DNA from: Bacteroidaceae bacterium
Lineage (GTDB): Bacteria > Bacteroidota > Bacteroidia > Bacteroidales > Bacteroidaceae
Direction: 5' to 3'
NCBI GenBank assembly: GCA_017617235.1
Contig: JAFZWQ010000002.1
Location: 1 to 57,199, forward strand
DNA length: 57,199 bases
Part shown: piece by piece, positions 6,636-15,046 of the stretch
How positions within the stretch are numbered: position 1 is the first letter of the stretch
Layout: every line of letters begins with the position of its first letter
Made by a program: the position numbers and the translations under genes
Notes under the pieces: generated by a model
Databases searched by the model: none
What the model was told of the DNA's origin: nothing
Seen by the model: only the letters and a program-made list of their open reading frames with translations

Positions 6636-8726
6636 ATGCAAAAAGGTAACATTGGGGTTACGACAGAGAACATCTTCCCCGTAATCAAAAAGTTTCTCTA
6701 CAGCGACCACGACATTTTCATCCGCGAGATAGTGAGCAATGCCGTTGATGCCACGCAGAAGCTGAAGACGCTGGCAGGCAAGGGCGACTTCAAGGGCGAA
6801 CTGGGTGAGCTGAAGGTGACCGTGAGCATCGACAAGGAGGCTGGCACCATCACCGTCAGCGACCGCGGTATCGGTATGACAGCCGAGGAGATAGACAAGT
6901 ACATCAACCAGATTGCCTTCTCGGGTGCCAACGACTTCCTGGACAAGTACAAGGAGGATGCCAACGCCATCATCGGACACTTCGGACTGGGCTTCTACTC
7001 CAGCTTCATGGTTTCGAATCGTGTGGACATCATCACAAAGAGCTATCAGGAAGGGGCTGTGGCACAGAAATGGTCGTGCGACGGCAGTCCCGAATTCACC
7101 CTGGAAGAGACCACGAAGGAGGACCGCGGAACGGACATCGTGATGCACATCGACGACGACTGCAAGGAGTTCCTGGAGAAGGACAAGATGATGGGCCTGC
7201 TCTCGAAATACTGCCACTTCCTGCCCATCCCCGTAGTCTTCGGCAAGAAGACCGAATGGAAGGAAGGCAAGCAGGTGGAGACCGAGGAGGACAACGTCAT
7301 CAACGACACTGAGCCCCTGTGGACAAAGAAGCCTGCCGACCTGAAGGACGAGGACTACAAGGAGTTCTATCGCAAGCTCTACCCCATGAGCGACGAGCCC
7401 CTGTTCTGGATTCACCTGAATGTGGATTACCCCTTCAACCTGACGGGTATCCTGTACTTCCCCAGAATCAAGAACAACCTGGACCTGCAGCGCAACAAGA
7501 TTCAGCTGTATTGCAACCAGGTGTTCGTGACTGACCAGTTGGAGGGTACAACAGAACCGGATGGAACAGTCAAGACAGCAGGCATTGTACCGCAGTTCCT
7601 GACACTGCTGCACGGCGTCATCGACTCGCCCGACATTCCCCTGAACGTAAGCCGCAGCTACCTGCAGAGCGACCAGAACGTAAAGAAAATCAGCGGATAC
7701 ATCACGAAGAAGGTGAGCGACCGACTGAAGGCACTCTTCAACGAAGACCGCAAGGGGTTCGAGGAGAAGTGGGACAACCTGAAGCTCTTCATCAACTACG
7801 GAATGCTCTCGGAGGAGGATTTCTACGACAAGGCAAAGGCATACGCCCTGCTGAAGGATGTGGATGGCAAGTACTACACCTTCGACGAGTACCAGACCCT
7901 CATCAAGGACAACCAGACGAACAAGGAAGGACAGTTGGTCTATCTGTATGCCCAAGACCCCGAAAGCCAATATACCTACATCCAGGCCGCTAAGGACAAG
8001 GGTTACAACGTGCTGCTGATGAACGGACAGCTGGATACCCCGTTGATATCCATGTTGGAGCGTAAGCTGGAGAAGACCACCTTTACCCGTGTGGATGCCG
8101 ACGTCATCGACCGCCTCATCCAGAAGGAGGAGACAAAGCGCGATGTGCTGGAGGCTGAACGCAGCGACCGTCTGTCCACCATCTTCAACAGCCAGATGCC
8201 CAGAACGGACAAACTGGAGTTCCACGTAGAGGCACAGGCACTGGGCGAGGATGCACTGCCCGTGATGCTGACACAGAGCGAATACATGCGTCGAATGAAG
8301 GAGATGTCACGCCTGCAGCCCGGTATGAACTTCTATGGCGAGATGCCCGACATGATGACCCTCGTGCTGAACACCGATGCACCCCTGATTAAGAGCGTGC
8401 TGGAGGACAGCGAGAAAGAGACGTCGGAACAGCTACGTCCCATCGAGGCCGAAATAAAGGGTCTGACCGCACGTCAGAGCGTACTGCGTCAGGAACAAGG
8501 CAAGAAGAAAGCAGAGGAAATTACGCAGGAGGAAAAGGACGACCTGAAGAAATGCGGCGACGACATCCAGGCCGAGCGCGACAAGAAGAACGAGATTCTG
8601 TCGGCCTATGGCAAGCAGAGCGAACGTGTACACCAGCTCATCGACCTGGCCCTGCTGCAGAATGGCATGTTGCGCGGCGAAGCACTTACGAAGTTCGTAA
8701 AGCGCAGCGTGGAATTCATCAAGTAA
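6636..8726 (+). CDS. htpG: Molecular chaperone HtpG (bacterial Hsp90)
   Basis: HtpG is a cytosolic ATP-driven dimeric chaperone. The 696 residues match the usual length in this phylum. The N-terminal GHKL ATPase domain shows 'REIVSNAVDA' (30-39; Glu31 and Asn35 expected for catalysis and Mg binding), 'SDRGIGM' (75-81) and 'GHFGLGFYSSF' (114-124). The middle domain follows (about 215-440, with 'NVSRSYLQSD'), then a C-terminal dimerisation domain rich in Lys and Glu. The gene is GC-richer than the accessory block to its left. It converges with the oxidoreductase gene, with 16 nt between the two stop codons. Confidence 0.97.
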   Translation: MQKGNIGVTTENIFPVIKKFLYSDHDIFIREIVSNAVDATQKLKTLAGKGDFKGELGELKVTVSIDKEAGTITVSDRGIGMTAEEIDKYINQIAFSGANDFLDKYKEDANAIIGHFGLGFYSSFMVSNRVDIITKSYQEGAVAQKWSCDGSPEFTLEETTKEDRGTDIVMHIDDDCKEFLEKDKMMGLLSKYCHFLPIPVVFGKKTEWKEGKQVETEEDNVINDTEPLWTKKPADLKDEDYKEFYRKLYPMSDEPLFWIHLNVDYPFNLTGILYFPRIKNNLDLQRNKIQLYCNQVFVTDQLEGTTEPDGTVKTAGIVPQFLTLLHGVIDSPDIPLNVSRSYLQSDQNVKKISGYITKKVSDRLKALFNEDRKGFEEKWDNLKLFINYGMLSEEDFYDKAKAYALLKDVDGKYYTFDEYQTLIKDNQTNKEGQLVYLYAQDPESQYTYIQAAKDKGYNVLLMNGQLDTPLISMLERKLEKTTFTRVDADVIDRLIQKEETKRDVLEAERSDRLSTIFNSQMPRTDKLEFHVEAQALGEDALPVMLTQSEYMRRMKEMSRLQPGMNFYGEMPDMMTLVLNTDAPLIKSVLEDSEKETSEQLRPIEAEIKGLTARQSVLRQEQGKKKAEEITQEEKDDLKKCGDDIQAERDKKNEILSAYGKQSERVHQLIDLALLQNGMLRGEALTKFVKRSVEFIK

Positions 8727-8736
8727 AAGCGGAAAC

Positions 8737-8750
8737 GGGGGGCTATCCCC
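8737..8750. terminator. Short GC hairpin between convergent genes
   Basis: GGGG and CCCC flank a short loop between the htpG stop and the end of the convergent oxidoreductase gene. There is no clear T-tract on either strand, so a terminator role is only suggested by the position. Confidence 0.25.
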
Positions 8751-9711
8751 TCTGATTCAACAGATCAACCGTCTGCATGACTGCCAAAGAGTGGTCGAGC
8801 AGGCGGTTCATCGTTTCATAGTCCCTGCGCTGCAGGATGTCGGCAAAAGCCGCAAACTCGGGTGCCAACCGATGAGCGACAGGTGCCAGGGGGATTTCGC
8901 GAGGCTGTTCGCCACGCAGACACAGCGTGATGGCGGACATCGTGCTCACAGGCCCGTCGATACGCAACCACCCGTTGTCGGCCTGCAGCAAACCATAGCT
9001 GGGGGCATCCGTATCTTTGGCGCCCGTACAGAGGGCCGTCAGTCCGTCGTATTCCAACACCGCTGTACCAGACAAATCAACACCATTGAACCCACGTCGG
9101 CACAGGTAATGGGATTGCAGCGGTCGCCCCAACAGCGTGTGTACAAAATGCAGATTATAGATATTGATGTCCATCAGTGCTCCACCCCCTGCTGCTGGGT
9201 CGAAGGCTGGCAGCACCTCGCCCCTCAGGTAGGCATCGAGCCGACTGGAACGCTGGCTGTAGTTGCACTCGATATGGCGCAGCGTGCCCAATTGCGGCAG
9301 AAGTTCCGTTTTCAGTAATTGGAAAGCAGGAAGGTGCAAGAGGGTTACGGCCTCGAACAGCATCAGTCCCCTACCCCGTGCCTCATCGGACAGCCGTTTC
9401 AGTTCGCTGTGGCACAGACAGGCAGGCTTTTCCAGAACGACATGTTTCCCAGCCTGCAAGGCACGCAGGGTATAGTCGAAATGAACGCTGTTGATGAGAG
9501 CGATGTACACGGTATCCACCGACGGGTCGGACAAAGCGTCATCGAAGGATGCAGTAGCCTGTGGAATCCCGTATTTTCGAGCCAACGTCTGCGCCTTTTC
9601 CAACGAATGTTCGCGAGCCACGATGCTGCGCACCTCTATCCCACGGGTTCCAACAATCACAGGCAGAGCCTCGTGGACAATCTTCCCAGTTCCTATGACA
9701 CTTAACTTCAT
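8743..9711 (-). CDS. Gfo/Idh/MocA family NAD(P)-dependent oxidoreductase
   Basis: The 322-residue protein has an N-terminal Rossmann fold with the nucleotide-binding 'GTGKI' (7-11) and the family's 'EKP' motif (94-96, in 'VVLEKPA'). A C-terminal alpha/beta domain of the GFO_IDH_MocA type follows. 'GGGALMDINIYN' corresponds to the region where the catalytic Asp/His usually sit. Such enzymes oxidise or reduce sugars, inositols or related substrates; which one cannot be told here. It is a single gene, convergent with htpG, and starts just after the terminator of the minus-strand operon to its right. Confidence 0.9.
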   Translation of the reverse strand: MKLSVIGTGKIVHEALPVIVGTRGIEVRSIVAREHSLEKAQTLARKYGIPQATASFDDALSDPSVDTVYIALINSVHFDYTLRALQAGKHVVLEKPACLCHSELKRLSDEARGRGLMLFEAVTLLHLPAFQLLKTELLPQLGTLRHIECNYSQRSSRLDAYLRGEVLPAFDPAAGGGALMDINIYNLHFVHTLLGRPLQSHYLCRRGFNGVDLSGTAVLEYDGLTALCTGAKDTDAPSYGLLQADNGWLRIDGPVSTMSAITLCLRGEQPREIPLAPVAHRLAPEFAAFADILQRRDYETMNRLLDHSLAVMQTVDLLNQRG

Positions 9712-9737
9712 CTGATTATGGGGTTGAGGACAAAATA

Positions 9738-9759
9738 AGGGGACTCCGCAGAGCCCCCT
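9738..9759 (-). terminator. Rho-independent terminator of the 9772-16891 operon
   Basis: On the minus strand, AGGGGgCTC and GAGtCCCCT form a nine-position stem with one mismatch around a four-base loop, followed by TTATTTTG. It lies 12 nt after the last stop codon of the leftward operon, in the right orientation. Confidence 0.7.
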
Positions 9760-9771
9760 ATGATGCAGGAA

Positions 9772-10416
9772 TTACTTCAGACAACGTTTGACAACACGAC
9801 CATCGGACAGACGGACAAGGGCCATTCCACGAGGACGCGAGGAAAGACGCTGACCGCTGAGGGAGTAGTATGCCACAGGAGTAGCAACGGATGTCGATGC
9901 GGAAGAGATGCGCGTAGCTGGGTCGGCATAGACGAATTGCAACGTAATGGTGGGACCTTCATCGATAACCTCGTAACCACCAATAACATTCACCACCGTC
10001 TGCAGGCTCAGTTTGGCCGCACATTTCCCATAGGCTGTGGGGAACCACTCCGTAGCGATAGATTGCTGCTGATTGTTCATCTTACCAGGATTCGTGGCAG
10101 AGGCCGATACTCTGTCAATATTTATACAGGCCGAAGGGAAGCAGATTTGCATGCTGCCGTTATCCATCTGGGTAACATCGTAGGCAATTCGCAACAGGTC
10201 ATCGACATCGCCATCGCGACGGAAAGCGCCAAGACCTGAGTTCATGACGATATCGCCAGAACCGTCATCGGCTACTTCGGCATTTGTTATAGTGACCAGA
10301 CTGCCATTGGGAACGATGGAGCCATCGGATTTAACAAACTCGTAGGAAAAATCCTCTGCGGATGAAAATTGAGCTACGCCCCAGAACAGAGCGATTATTG
10401 ACAATACTTTCTTCAT
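9772..10416 (-). CDS. Exported hypothetical protein with sorting-type tail
   Basis: The 214-residue protein has a signal peptide ('MKKVLSIIALFWGVAQFSSA') and a beta-rich body. Its C-terminal stretch 'YYSLSGQRLSSRPRGMALVR' resembles the type IX-like tail of other exported proteins in this window, but ends in a less typical Arg-rich sequence. I recognise no catalytic motif. It is the last gene of a leftward operon of exported proteins, five bases after the previous stop and just before a terminator. Confidence 0.7.
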   Translation of the reverse strand: MKKVLSIIALFWGVAQFSSAEDFSYEFVKSDGSIVPNGSLVTITNAEVADDGSGDIVMNSGLGAFRRDGDVDDLLRIAYDVTQMDNGSMQICFPSACINIDRVSASATNPGKMNNQQQSIATEWFPTAYGKCAAKLSLQTVVNVIGGYEVIDEGPTITLQFVYADPATRISSASTSVATPVAYYSLSGQRLSSRPRGMALVRLSDGRVVKRCLK

Positions 10417-10421
10417 ATCGC

Positions 10422-11993
10422 TTACTTGATTAAGTATTTCTTACCATTAATGATGTACAGACCCTTTGTGGGTTTCGAGATGCGACGACCACTAGGGTCA
10501 TAACAACTCTGAACTTTGGACTCTGCACTCTGAACTTCACAGACACCGTCCGACACATCGCCATCGTTGTAATAGATGGGCGTCTCGTGGCGTTCGTCGC
10601 CTCCGTAATAGATGCTCTTGATACCAATACGGTCGAATCCGTTCTGATAGAGATAAAGTCCCGTACTCTTGGGATAGATATCCTTGTTGTTCGTAAAGAG
10701 ATAGGGCAGTTCGTCGATTTCATCGAAAGGCAGACCCTCGTATTCATCCTGATAGAACAGATAGGGTTCGTCGTTGTCGATGTAAAGGGCATAGAAGAGT
10801 TTGGACGGATCTATGAAATCGCCCTTATCATCGTAGCAGGGAACACTAATCGCCAATGTGGACAGGTTGTAGCCCCATTGCCAGAAGCGGGTGTCGAGTT
10901 CCAAAATAGCGGGAGCAGCAGGTGTTGCGGCCTTCTCGGTATAAGGACGGAACACGGGTTTGGGGAAACGTTCGAAGGTCTTGAGGCTGTCCTTGCTGTT
11001 GTTAACAATGAGTGCACGGTCGTTGCACCAGAAACTGCGGGTTTCGGGGTCGTAGTCGAAAACAATATCCAGTTTTTCGGGATTGAAGGTATAATCATAA
11101 CGACCGCCATAGTAATCATCGCGTTTCTCGATATCGGCACCCATGAAGTAATAGAGGTAGGTCTGATAGGAACCGGCCATCTGCATGGGGAAGGTGATTT
11201 TGTTGGTGCTCTCGTCGAAGGTGCCTTTCATCCATGCACTGGGAACGTAGTCCTCGGATACACCAGAGATGTACACCTCGTTGCGAGAGAAACCGACATT
11301 CACGAAGTGACCATAGATGCCATGAGTGATGGAATAGCGCTCCGTTACGAGGTCCTCGGGAGGAGTTACCGGCTTGTCGGTTACCTCGGTATATACGGTC
11401 TCGTAATCCATGTAATAACTCCACTCGCCATCATAGGCATCGGTGTACACAAGGCCAAGACCCACGATAGTGTCCGTAGCAAGGTCTGCATGAGTATTCT
11501 CGAGCACCAGTCGGCTCCAGTCGCCATCGATGCGGAAGACAGCCTTGCCCGTAGTATTTACCGTATAGTCGGCATGAGAGCCCTTCATGGTTATTTCGGC
11601 AATCTTCAGACCATACTCGGGCTCATCAATTTTCTCGAACCAATAGTACAGCTGACCATAGGGAATCTCGATTTTGTTGTCCTTGATTTGTCCGCGAACC
11701 CAAGCACCCGTAGCAGCACGGGAAATGATATTCTGGAAATAGGCGGTCTTCTTGTCTGGCGAGATAACCACACGGGCAAAACCACCATCCTGCTTCAGGT
11801 CGCTGACGAACATGCTGCCATACAACACATCGGTGCAGCCACCAGAGCGCACATAGGTGTGCAATTCACCCTCGGGCTGAGTGAGGATGATGTCGGATTT
11901 AGCCCTGTTCATGGAGGCTAATTTGCGACTGGGCTGGGCATAAGTCGTTGTGCCCAACAGAAGTGTAAGTAGAATGAGTAAAAGTTTTTTCAT
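10422..11993 (-). CDS. Exported beta-rich protein with a duplicated domain and sorting-type tail
   Basis: The 523-residue protein begins with a signal peptide ('MKKLLLILLTLLLGTTTYAQ'). Two similar segments (about 75-135 and 225-290) share the order 'AYF..I...GAWVRGQI...NKIEIP' and 'VYI.GV..SAWMKGTF..NKITFP', which suggests an internal duplication. The tail 'CYDPSGRRISKPTKGLYI' followed by a basic end is a type IX-like sorting tail. Just before it lies a repeat-encoded linker (10507-10540 in DNA). The function is not recognised; it belongs to the leftward operon of exported proteins. Confidence 0.75.
   Translation of the reverse strand: MKKLLLILLTLLLGTTTYAQPSRKLASMNRAKSDIILTQPEGELHTYVRSGGCTDVLYGSMFVSDLKQDGGFARVVISPDKKTAYFQNIISRAATGAWVRGQIKDNKIEIPYGQLYYWFEKIDEPEYGLKIAEITMKGSHADYTVNTTGKAVFRIDGDWSRLVLENTHADLATDTIVGLGLVYTDAYDGEWSYYMDYETVYTEVTDKPVTPPEDLVTERYSITHGIYGHFVNVGFSRNEVYISGVSEDYVPSAWMKGTFDESTNKITFPMQMAGSYQTYLYYFMGADIEKRDDYYGGRYDYTFNPEKLDIVFDYDPETRSFWCNDRALIVNNSKDSLKTFERFPKPVFRPYTEKAATPAAPAILELDTRFWQWGYNLSTLAISVPCYDDKGDFIDPSKLFYALYIDNDEPYLFYQDEYEGLPFDEIDELPYLFTNNKDIYPKSTGLYLYQNGFDRIGIKSIYYGGDERHETPIYYNDGDVSDGVCEVQSAESKVQSCYDPSGRRISKPTKGLYIINGKKYLIK
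10507..10540. repeat. GAACTT-type microrepeat encoding a linker before the sorting tail
   Basis: Near-repeats of GAACTTTG / GACTCTG / GAACTTC encode the linker 'EVQSAESKVQS' in the minus-strand gene. A related repeat at 15130-15162 encodes 'EVQSTKFKVQG' at the same place in another gene of the operon, directly before the tail. Confidence 0.65.
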
Positions 11994-12008
11994 AAGCCTT
12001 TATTTAGT

Positions 12009-12045
12009 TCATAATTTTAAATCTTCAATTTTCAATATTCAATTT
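12009..12045. repeat. AT-rich microrepeat overlapping the end of the Omp28-like lipoprotein gene
   Basis: Repeated TTCAATTTTCAATATTCAATTT-like sequence covers the last codons (encoding LNIEN), the stop codon and the following spacer of the leftward gene. It belongs to the same general AT-rich class as the stretches at 14473-14502 and 14966-14987. Confidence 0.6.
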
Positions 12046-12858
12046 CCCCGTTGTTACTTGCTCGACTCCTTTCGAGGTATAGACAAAGGCCACAACGTGC
12101 ATGTTCTCGACCTTCCAGTCTTTATCCTCGGCAATGGTATAAGTAAAAGTATCGCTCTTGTTATCGCCTCTATCCAGGTGGAAATCGGTCCCCCACTGCC
12201 CATTCACAGCATCGCGAAACACGTGGTTGTGCAAGTAGGCGCTGTTCCAATCTCCCTCGGGCATACATTGGCGCTCCATGATGCTATCCTCGGTGAGCCA
12301 CAGCTGTAACTTTCCGTCCACAGTCCCATCCTGTGCCGTAGAGTTAACCGTTATCGTTATCGTGCGGTCGGATGTATCGAACTGGGCGGAGGCAAGCAAT
12401 TGCACCAGAGCCGTATCTTGCATCTGGGTATAGACCTGTGTGCCCCACGACTCGTAGTCGCTGGGACTCTGACGATTGACCATTCCGACAGGCTGACTGG
12501 AAAGATTCCAATACGTAAAATAATCGTCGCCCATCGCTGTAGTCAATGAATACGGACGATTGCGGTCGCCACGGATATAGCCAAAATCGCCGGAATAGAT
12601 AGCAACAGCCACCACAGCATCCTGACCATAGGCATCCTGAAGCTTATGGATTTCCTGGGTTGCCTTGGGACAATTTATGCAAGCCTGACCCGTAAAATCT
12701 TCGATGAGGACATTGCGCCCAATAGCAGCCGGTTGAACATAGATGAACTGTTCGCTTTCGTCAACGTGGTCGCAAGAGACACAGAGCAAAAGCAACCCCA
12801 CCCCCATACCCCTCCCGAGGGAGGGTAGTATATTGTTTCGAAGATTAGAAAAAAACAT
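12025..12858 (-). CDS. Omp28-like lipoprotein with thioredoxin-fold CxxC
   Basis: The 277-residue protein carries an N-terminal hydrophobic segment ending in 'LLLLCVSC', so Cys29 is a likely lipidation site. Then comes the Omp28/thioredoxin-like motif 'LIEDFTGQACINCPKA', with a CxxC-type pair. Such proteins sit in the outer membrane or on the cell surface; the redox role is not proven. The signal-peptide part 'LPSLGRGMGVG' is encoded by a GC-rich microrepeat, and the last codons by an AT-rich microrepeat. A later start at Met18 is possible. It lies in the leftward operon after the beta-barrel gene. Confidence 0.8.
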   Translation of the reverse strand: MFFSNLRNNILPSLGRGMGVGLLLLCVSCDHVDESEQFIYVQPAAIGRNVLIEDFTGQACINCPKATQEIHKLQDAYGQDAVVAVAIYSGDFGYIRGDRNRPYSLTTAMGDDYFTYWNLSSQPVGMVNRQSPSDYESWGTQVYTQMQDTALVQLLASAQFDTSDRTITITVNSTAQDGTVDGKLQLWLTEDSIMERQCMPEGDWNSAYLHNHVFRDAVNGQWGTDFHLDRGDNKSDTFTYTIAEDKDWKVENMHVVAFVYTSKGVEQVTTGKLNIEN

Positions 12859-12922
12859 ATTACTTAATACTTATTATATTTGTGACCACTCCCCTCCCCC
12901 GGGAGGGGGAAAGGGGGTGGAA
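12796..12922. repeat. Inverted pair of GC-rich microrepeats
   Basis: A ~33-nt element with a CTCCC...CGGGAGGGG core and a following GGGGGTGG lies at about 12796-12830. An inverted copy lies at about 12889-12922. The first encodes part of the lipoprotein signal peptide of the leftward gene; the second is in the spacer upstream. A third relative is inside iorA at 46837-46870. Each copy contains its own small palindrome (CCCTCCCGAGGGAGGG; CTCCCCCGGGAG). Confidence 0.75.
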
Positions 12923-12924
12923 TC

Positions 12925-14517
12925 TTAGAAATTATAATTATACGACAACGTCACACCCCTACTGGCAGGAACACGACGACAGACACCACCCGAACAATTG
13001 AAGCCAGCACGGTTACGTACATATCCCAACTGAATGCGGTGTGACTTGATGTTATAGGTAACACTTCCCTGATAGTAATGGGTGTTGGTCTTACCCACAT
13101 TATACATATCGGCCAAAGAAATCATCCAATGGGGAACGATGGAGAGTTCGGCCAATCCATAAAGCCAGTCGCCATCGTCCTGGGGCGTATGCAGATACTG
13201 GAGTTCGGCACGCAGGGTGTATTTCTTGTTGAATTGATAACGTCCCTCGACAATGCCGATGTTGGAATGTATCATTCCACCGTGCCCCTCCATCACCGTT
13301 TGGTTGTATTTCTGATTCATGTACATCAGGTTCATTTTGAACTTCTTGGTCAACTTCCGCTCCAATTGGACATTGATATCCTGATAGTATGTCCTGCCGT
13401 CATTGCGTACATGCGAGACGTTCAGTTTCGCCGTCATTCCATATTTGCCACCCAGTTTCGACTTCTTTTTAAAGGTGTAAGCTGCAGAACCCTGTACCGC
13501 CCATTCACCATCGGGTTGCGTGGCATAGGGATAGAGGGCCGCCAGCGCGTAAGTATGGTCCATCGTAAAGGCCGGCAGATGATTGATATATGCCGCACGC
13601 GAAAGACGGGGGATGTTGCGTTGACTGCGGAAATCCATCAGTTCCGAACGACGTGCCTGCGCCAGAAAACTCATTCCCTTCTTGGAATACGAAGCCGAAA
13701 GCATGCCCACCTGACCGCTACTGTAGTCATAGCTGTTGATGAGTGTGGGGTCTTGTGTCTTAAAAGCATATTCTGCCAAGAAACCAAAGCCATGAGTCTG
13801 CAGATTGGTACGGAAATCGAAGGCGTTGACAAACTTAGGGAAATTGTAACGATGTGTAGGGTCGGCCATAACGAACTCGTCCTTTTCGTATTTGTTGACC
13901 CACGAACCGCCCACAGAAAGGCGGACATCCTTCTCCTGCATCTTCTTGGCCCACTCCTCAAGGTTCAACTCCACATCGGCGCCACTAACGGTGTTCGTCT
14001 TCAAGGTCCAATAGGTGCGCTGTAAACCGGAAAGAGCCTTCAGGGTGATACCTTTATAAGGAGTGTAAACGATGCGACCACCCAATAAGGAATTGTCGAT
14101 ACCCAAAGAGCGCTCTTCATAAGTTCGCAGGATGAAGCCAGAACCGAACTGTTCGTAGAACGAGCCTCCCGTAATCTCTACGTTCTTCAGTTTTCCCTTC
14201 ACATAAATGTTTGGGAAACCCCAGCCCTTGAAATCATTAGCATTATCGTTGAAACCGGGCATAGGGAACTGTGTAAACTCGAAACGGACACCTGCATCGA
14301 CGTATTTCGACTGCAAAGCGACATCGGCATAGGTGTTTGTCATAAAGTAGTCGTCGTATCCCGTCGGACTCCCTTTCACGAATCCTGTCTCCGTATCCTT
14401 GTTGGGAACCAACATATCGCTTTGCACACTACCGGAAACCACAACTTTGTCCTGGGCCACGCCCTGCGTGGCAATTAAAAATGAAAAATTAAAAATTAAA
14501 AGTGCTATGCGCTTCAT
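12925..14517 (-). CDS. Outer-membrane beta-barrel protein, DUF6029-like
   Basis: The 530-residue protein has an N-terminal signal peptide (ending 'TQGVAQ') and many alternating beta-strands with aromatic girdles. It ends in a terminal Phe ('GVTLSYNYNF'), as expected of a beta-barrel. It resembles Bacteroidota barrels annotated DUF6029; that assignment is from memory of pattern, not a search. The hydrophobic core of the signal peptide ('LLIFNFSFLI') is encoded by an AT-rich microrepeat. It lies 11 nt downstream of the TlpA-like gene, and may form an export or redox assembly with the neighbouring Omp28-like and thioredoxin proteins. Confidence 0.7.
   Translation of the reverse strand: MKRIALLIFNFSFLIATQGVAQDKVVVSGSVQSDMLVPNKDTETGFVKGSPTGYDDYFMTNTYADVALQSKYVDAGVRFEFTQFPMPGFNDNANDFKGWGFPNIYVKGKLKNVEITGGSFYEQFGSGFILRTYEERSLGIDNSLLGGRIVYTPYKGITLKALSGLQRTYWTLKTNTVSGADVELNLEEWAKKMQEKDVRLSVGGSWVNKYEKDEFVMADPTHRYNFPKFVNAFDFRTNLQTHGFGFLAEYAFKTQDPTLINSYDYSSGQVGMLSASYSKKGMSFLAQARRSELMDFRSQRNIPRLSRAAYINHLPAFTMDHTYALAALYPYATQPDGEWAVQGSAAYTFKKKSKLGGKYGMTAKLNVSHVRNDGRTYYQDINVQLERKLTKKFKMNLMYMNQKYNQTVMEGHGGMIHSNIGIVEGRYQFNKKYTLRAELQYLHTPQDDGDWLYGLAELSIVPHWMISLADMYNVGKTNTHYYQGSVTYNIKSHRIQLGYVRNRAGFNCSGGVCRRVPASRGVTLSYNYNF
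14473..14502. repeat. AT-rich microrepeat serving as signal-peptide coding sequence
   Basis: Units of AATTAAAAATGAAAAATT type, made of A/T plus a single G, encode the hydrophobic h-region of the beta-barrel protein's signal peptide on the minus strand. The stretch is in frame with the gene. Confidence 0.6.
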
Positions 14518-14529
14518 AATCTCTAATCC

Positions 14530-15034
14530 TTACTTTGTAAGTTCGCGAACTTTCTCAATCAGTTCCGTTTCAGCCCCATCGGTATAGCCGTTGTGCTTGT
14601 ATACGATTTTTCCTTTGCCATCGATAATGAGGGTGAAGGGTATCATCTGGATGCCCAATGCACGACGGAAGTCGCTGTTGGGATCGAGCAATACATCATA
14701 TTCCCACTCGTGTTCATCGACCAAAGGTTTTACCTTATTGATATTCTGGGCTTGGTCTGTGCTGACGGCTATCAACTTTACACCCGTCTCCTCCTGCCAG
14801 TCCTCATACACCTCCTGAATAGCACTCAGCTCGCGGTTGCAAGGTTTGCACCATGTGGCAAAAAACGAGATGATAAAGGGTTTCCCATTGTTGCTCAACG
14901 TATCGGTCTTCACCGTCTGACCGTCCATCGTCTTCAGCGTAATAGCAGGAAGCTGAGCATGGACTTCGCCAATTGAAAATTGATAATTGGACTACGCAGA
15001 TAAGCAGGACGGCTGTTAACAATATCCTTTTCAT
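14530..15034 (-). pseudogene. TlpA-like thioredoxin, separated from its signal peptide by a frame-shifting 22-nt insertion
   Basis: From Met at 14928 the frame encodes a TlpA/ResA-type thioredoxin with 'FFATWCKPCNREL' (CxxC) and 'IQMIPFTLIIDGKGKIVY'. No export signal is in that frame, which is closed upstream by a TAG. In a second frame, the ATG at 15034 starts a good signal peptide, MKRILLTAVLLICVV, that then runs into nonsense. Between them, a 22-nt AT-rich sequence (14966-14987) is flanked by TGGACT at 14960-14965 and 14988-14993. Removing 28 nt on paper joins the frames as LLICVVHAQLPAITLK with a typical signal-peptidase site. So this is either a recent inactivation, a reversible slip, or a sequencing error. 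A cytosolic product from 14928 is possible. The gene lies between Omp28-like and barrel genes, so export is expected. Confidence 0.75.
14960..14993. repeat. 22-nt AT-rich insertion with 6-nt flanking duplication
   Basis: TGGACT occurs at 14960-14965 and 14988-14993, and the 22 nt between them include AATTGAAAATTGATAATT. The inner part is bounded by CCAATT and AATTGG, an inverted repeat. The 28-nt period is not a multiple of three, so it shifts the reading frame of the thioredoxin gene. Confidence 0.7.
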
Positions 15035-15046
15035 AATATTTCGAAT

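Noticed and set aside
6618-8225. A 535-residue open frame on the minus strand across htpG
   Set aside because: It lies entirely opposite a well-supported htpG, has no recognisable motif and a Leu/Val/His-rich composition typical of antisense frames in GC-richer coding sequence.
10587-11921. A 444-residue plus-strand frame across an exported protein gene
   Set aside because: The minus-strand gene has a signal peptide, an internal duplication and a sorting tail; the plus frame has none and reads like a shadow.
14804-15034. A stand-alone 76-residue protein starting at the signal peptide
   Set aside because: After the signal sequence it reads through thioredoxin DNA in the wrong frame. The frameshift explanation accounts for both halves.
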